A DNA stretch of 28,112 nucleotides from Gammaproteobacteria bacterium UBA2168. Its GTDB lineage: Bacteria; Pseudomonadota; Gammaproteobacteria; Pseudomonadales; Azotimanducaceae. The stretch is taken from positions 1 through 28,112 of the forward strand of contig DCWG01000051.1 of assembly GCA_002327525.1 (NCBI GenBank), given 5' to 3'. Below the pieces are notes generated by a model. The model saw only the letters and a program-made list of their open reading frames with translations, was not told the DNA's origin and made no database searches. Positions within the stretch are counted from its first letter, which is position 1, and each line of letters begins with the position of its first letter. This document shows, in pieces, positions 26,791 to 28,112 of the stretch. The position numbers and the translations under genes were made by a program.

Positions 26791-28112
26791 ATGCCCGAAA
26801 TACCCAACGCTCACGCCGTGGCTGCGATGGCGCTCACGGTAATCGCGCTGTATCTATTCAGCCGCGACCGGCTTCCTCTGGAAGTATCGAGTCTTGGCAT
26901 CGTTACCGTGCTCACGGTCGGCTTCACGCTGCTGCCCTATGAGAACCTCAATCCCACCGAGTTCTTTGCAGGATTTGGCCACGAGGCACTGATCGCGGTC
27001 TGCGCACTCATGGTGTTGGGCCAGGGACTTGTGGCGACCGGAGCGCTGGAACCGGTCGGGCGGGTGTTGAGCCGGGCGTGGGGAAGCATGCCTTTTCTAT
27101 CCTTCGCTGCGACCATGATCGTCACCGCCGTACTGTCGGCCTTCATCAACAACACGCCCATCGTGGTGCTGATGTTGCCGATTCTGGTGAGTGTGTGTCT
27201 TCGAACCAATACCTCTCCAACCCGTATCCTCATGCCCGTCGGCTTCGCTACCCTAATCGGCGGCATGGCAACCACTATCGGCACCTCCACCAACCTGCTG
27301 GTAGTGAGCGTGGCCGCAGATCTCGGGCTTCCGCGTATGGGCATGTTCGATTTTCTGCTCCCCGCGACCATCGCCGCTTCGGTCGCGTTCGTGTATTTAT
27401 GGCTGATCGCGCCGCGCCTGCTCCCGGATCGTGAAATCGAACTGGCAGACACCTCACCACGGCTGTTCGAGGCGCGCCTGCACCTGCCGCAAAACTCGCT
27501 GGCGGTCGGTAAGACTCTCGGAGAGACCATTGCGCTGGCCGATGGTGATCTGCGTGTCACACGTATCCGCCGCCGGGACAACCTGATCATGCCGCTACCG
27601 GACGTGGTGCTGCGTGCCGGCGATCGTCTGCGCGTAACGGATACGCCCTCGCGCCTCAAGGAACTGGAAGATATTCTCCACGCGCGCCTGTACTCCGAAC
27701 ACCACGAGGTCGACGACGAGCACCCGCTGTCGGCGGACAACCAGATGCTGGCTGAAGTGGCGGTGGTGCGCGGTTCGAGCCTGGACAAGGCCAATCTCAG
27801 ATTTGCGCGATTCCTGAGACGCTACCAGCTCATCGTGATCGCCCTGCACCGCGCGGGCAAGGAAATCTGGCGGCCCAGGGAAGACATTGAGGACGTCATC
27901 CTCCAACCCGGCGATATCATGCTGGTTCAGGGGCCCAAGGACGAGATCGCCACGCTCAAGCGCAGCACCGACTTCCTGGTGCTCGATGCAACCCTCGATC
28001 TGCCCAGGAGCAGCAAGGCACCCATGGCGTTGACTATCCTCGCCGCGGTTGTGCTGGTGGCCGCCACCGGGCTCATACCCATCGGCATAAGCGCTGTTGC
28101 CGGTTGCGCGCT
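26791..28112 (+). CDS. SLC13/DASS-type transporter with TrkA-C domains (partial, 3' end missing)
   Basis: The frame is open from ATG 26791 to the window end (440 codons seen). N-terminal hydrophobic helices carry the SLC13 half-motifs NNTPIVVLMLP (from residue 120) and IGTSTNLL (163-170), the hairpin signatures that bind sodium and substrate in this family. Two soluble TrkA-C (RCK_C) domains follow at about 228-293 (ending DRLRVTDTPSRLKELE) and 321-392 (LQPGDIMLVQGPKDEIATL). The membrane helices of the second half start at about residue 410 and run off the window. This SLC13 type with an RCK_C insert is common in bacteria and is often annotated as a cation or sulfate/dicarboxylate symporter; I cannot assign a substrate. 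Confidence 0.9.
   Translation, partial: MPEIPNAHAVAAMALTVIALYLFSRDRLPLEVSSLGIVTVLTVGFTLLPYENLNPTEFFAGFGHEALIAVCALMVLGQGLVATGALEPVGRVLSRAWGSMPFLSFAATMIVTAVLSAFINNTPIVVLMLPILVSVCLRTNTSPTRILMPVGFATLIGGMATTIGTSTNLLVVSVAADLGLPRMGMFDFLLPATIAASVAFVYLWLIAPRLLPDREIELADTSPRLFEARLHLPQNSLAVGKTLGETIALADGDLRVTRIRRRDNLIMPLPDVVLRAGDRLRVTDTPSRLKELEDILHARLYSEHHEVDDEHPLSADNQMLAEVAVVRGSSLDKANLRFARFLRRYQLIVIALHRAGKEIWRPREDIEDVILQPGDIMLVQGPKDEIATLKRSTDFLVLDATLDLPRSSKAPMALTILAAVVLVAATGLIPIGISAVAGCA

Overview
The window looks like chromosomal DNA of a high-GC gammaproteobacterium. The evidence is a divergent tesA / ybbA-ybbP unit arranged as in Escherichia coli, plus ttcA, bolA, yaaA, prc, lepB and a lon gene whose upstream region resembles the E. 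coli sigma-32 lon promoter. I cannot resolve the lineage further. I see no phage, insertion sequence, CRISPR array, tRNA or rRNA. Most of the DNA is closely packed housekeeping and envelope genes, with two decaying genes.

Layout. 1-6494 (+): the 3' end of an OmpR/PhoB-type response regulator, then a 2112-residue signalling protein that joins a Ser/Thr kinase, an AAA-like ATPase region, a long helical region, GAF, PAS, histidine kinase, receiver and Hpt. 6538-11375 (-): an operon-like chain ybbA-ybbP-ttcA with overlapping start and stop codons, ending in a methyltransferase pseudogene. 11404-13012 (+): tesA and a sulfotransferase-family gene. 13032-14172 (-): bolA and a PP2C-type phosphatase. 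14251-15018 (+): yaaA. 15019-15502 (-): a TerC-family pseudogene with a frameshift and an internal deletion. 15616-16604 (+): a DUF1244 gene and a short lepB. 16614-16964 (-): a small two-helix membrane protein. 17020-17694 (+): a Qnr-like pentapeptide-repeat protein. 17742-18452 (-): an FKBP-type lipoprotein. 18794-20965 (+): prc. 20978-23041 (-): thrS with its leader. 23137-24150 (+): an MscS-family channel. 24273-26657 (+): lon. 26791 to the end (+): an SLC13-type transporter with TrkA-C domains, cut by the window edge.

The most interesting element is upstream of thrS. A 23-codon leader reading frame with eight Thr codons is followed by a strong intrinsic terminator just before thrS. A heptamer inside the Thr codons is repeated exactly at the 5' side and loop of the terminator, and its reverse complement lies over the last codons of the leader. 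That is the layout of a ribosome-mediated threonine attenuator. It controls an unusual threonyl-tRNA synthetase that lacks the N-terminal TGS domain and is not followed by infC. E. coli thrS is instead controlled by translational autorepression.

Several genes share envelope and protein quality-control themes (Prc, Lon, LepB, FKBP lipoprotein, MscS, TesA/YbbAP), but beyond the overlapping operon the neighbours look independently transcribed.
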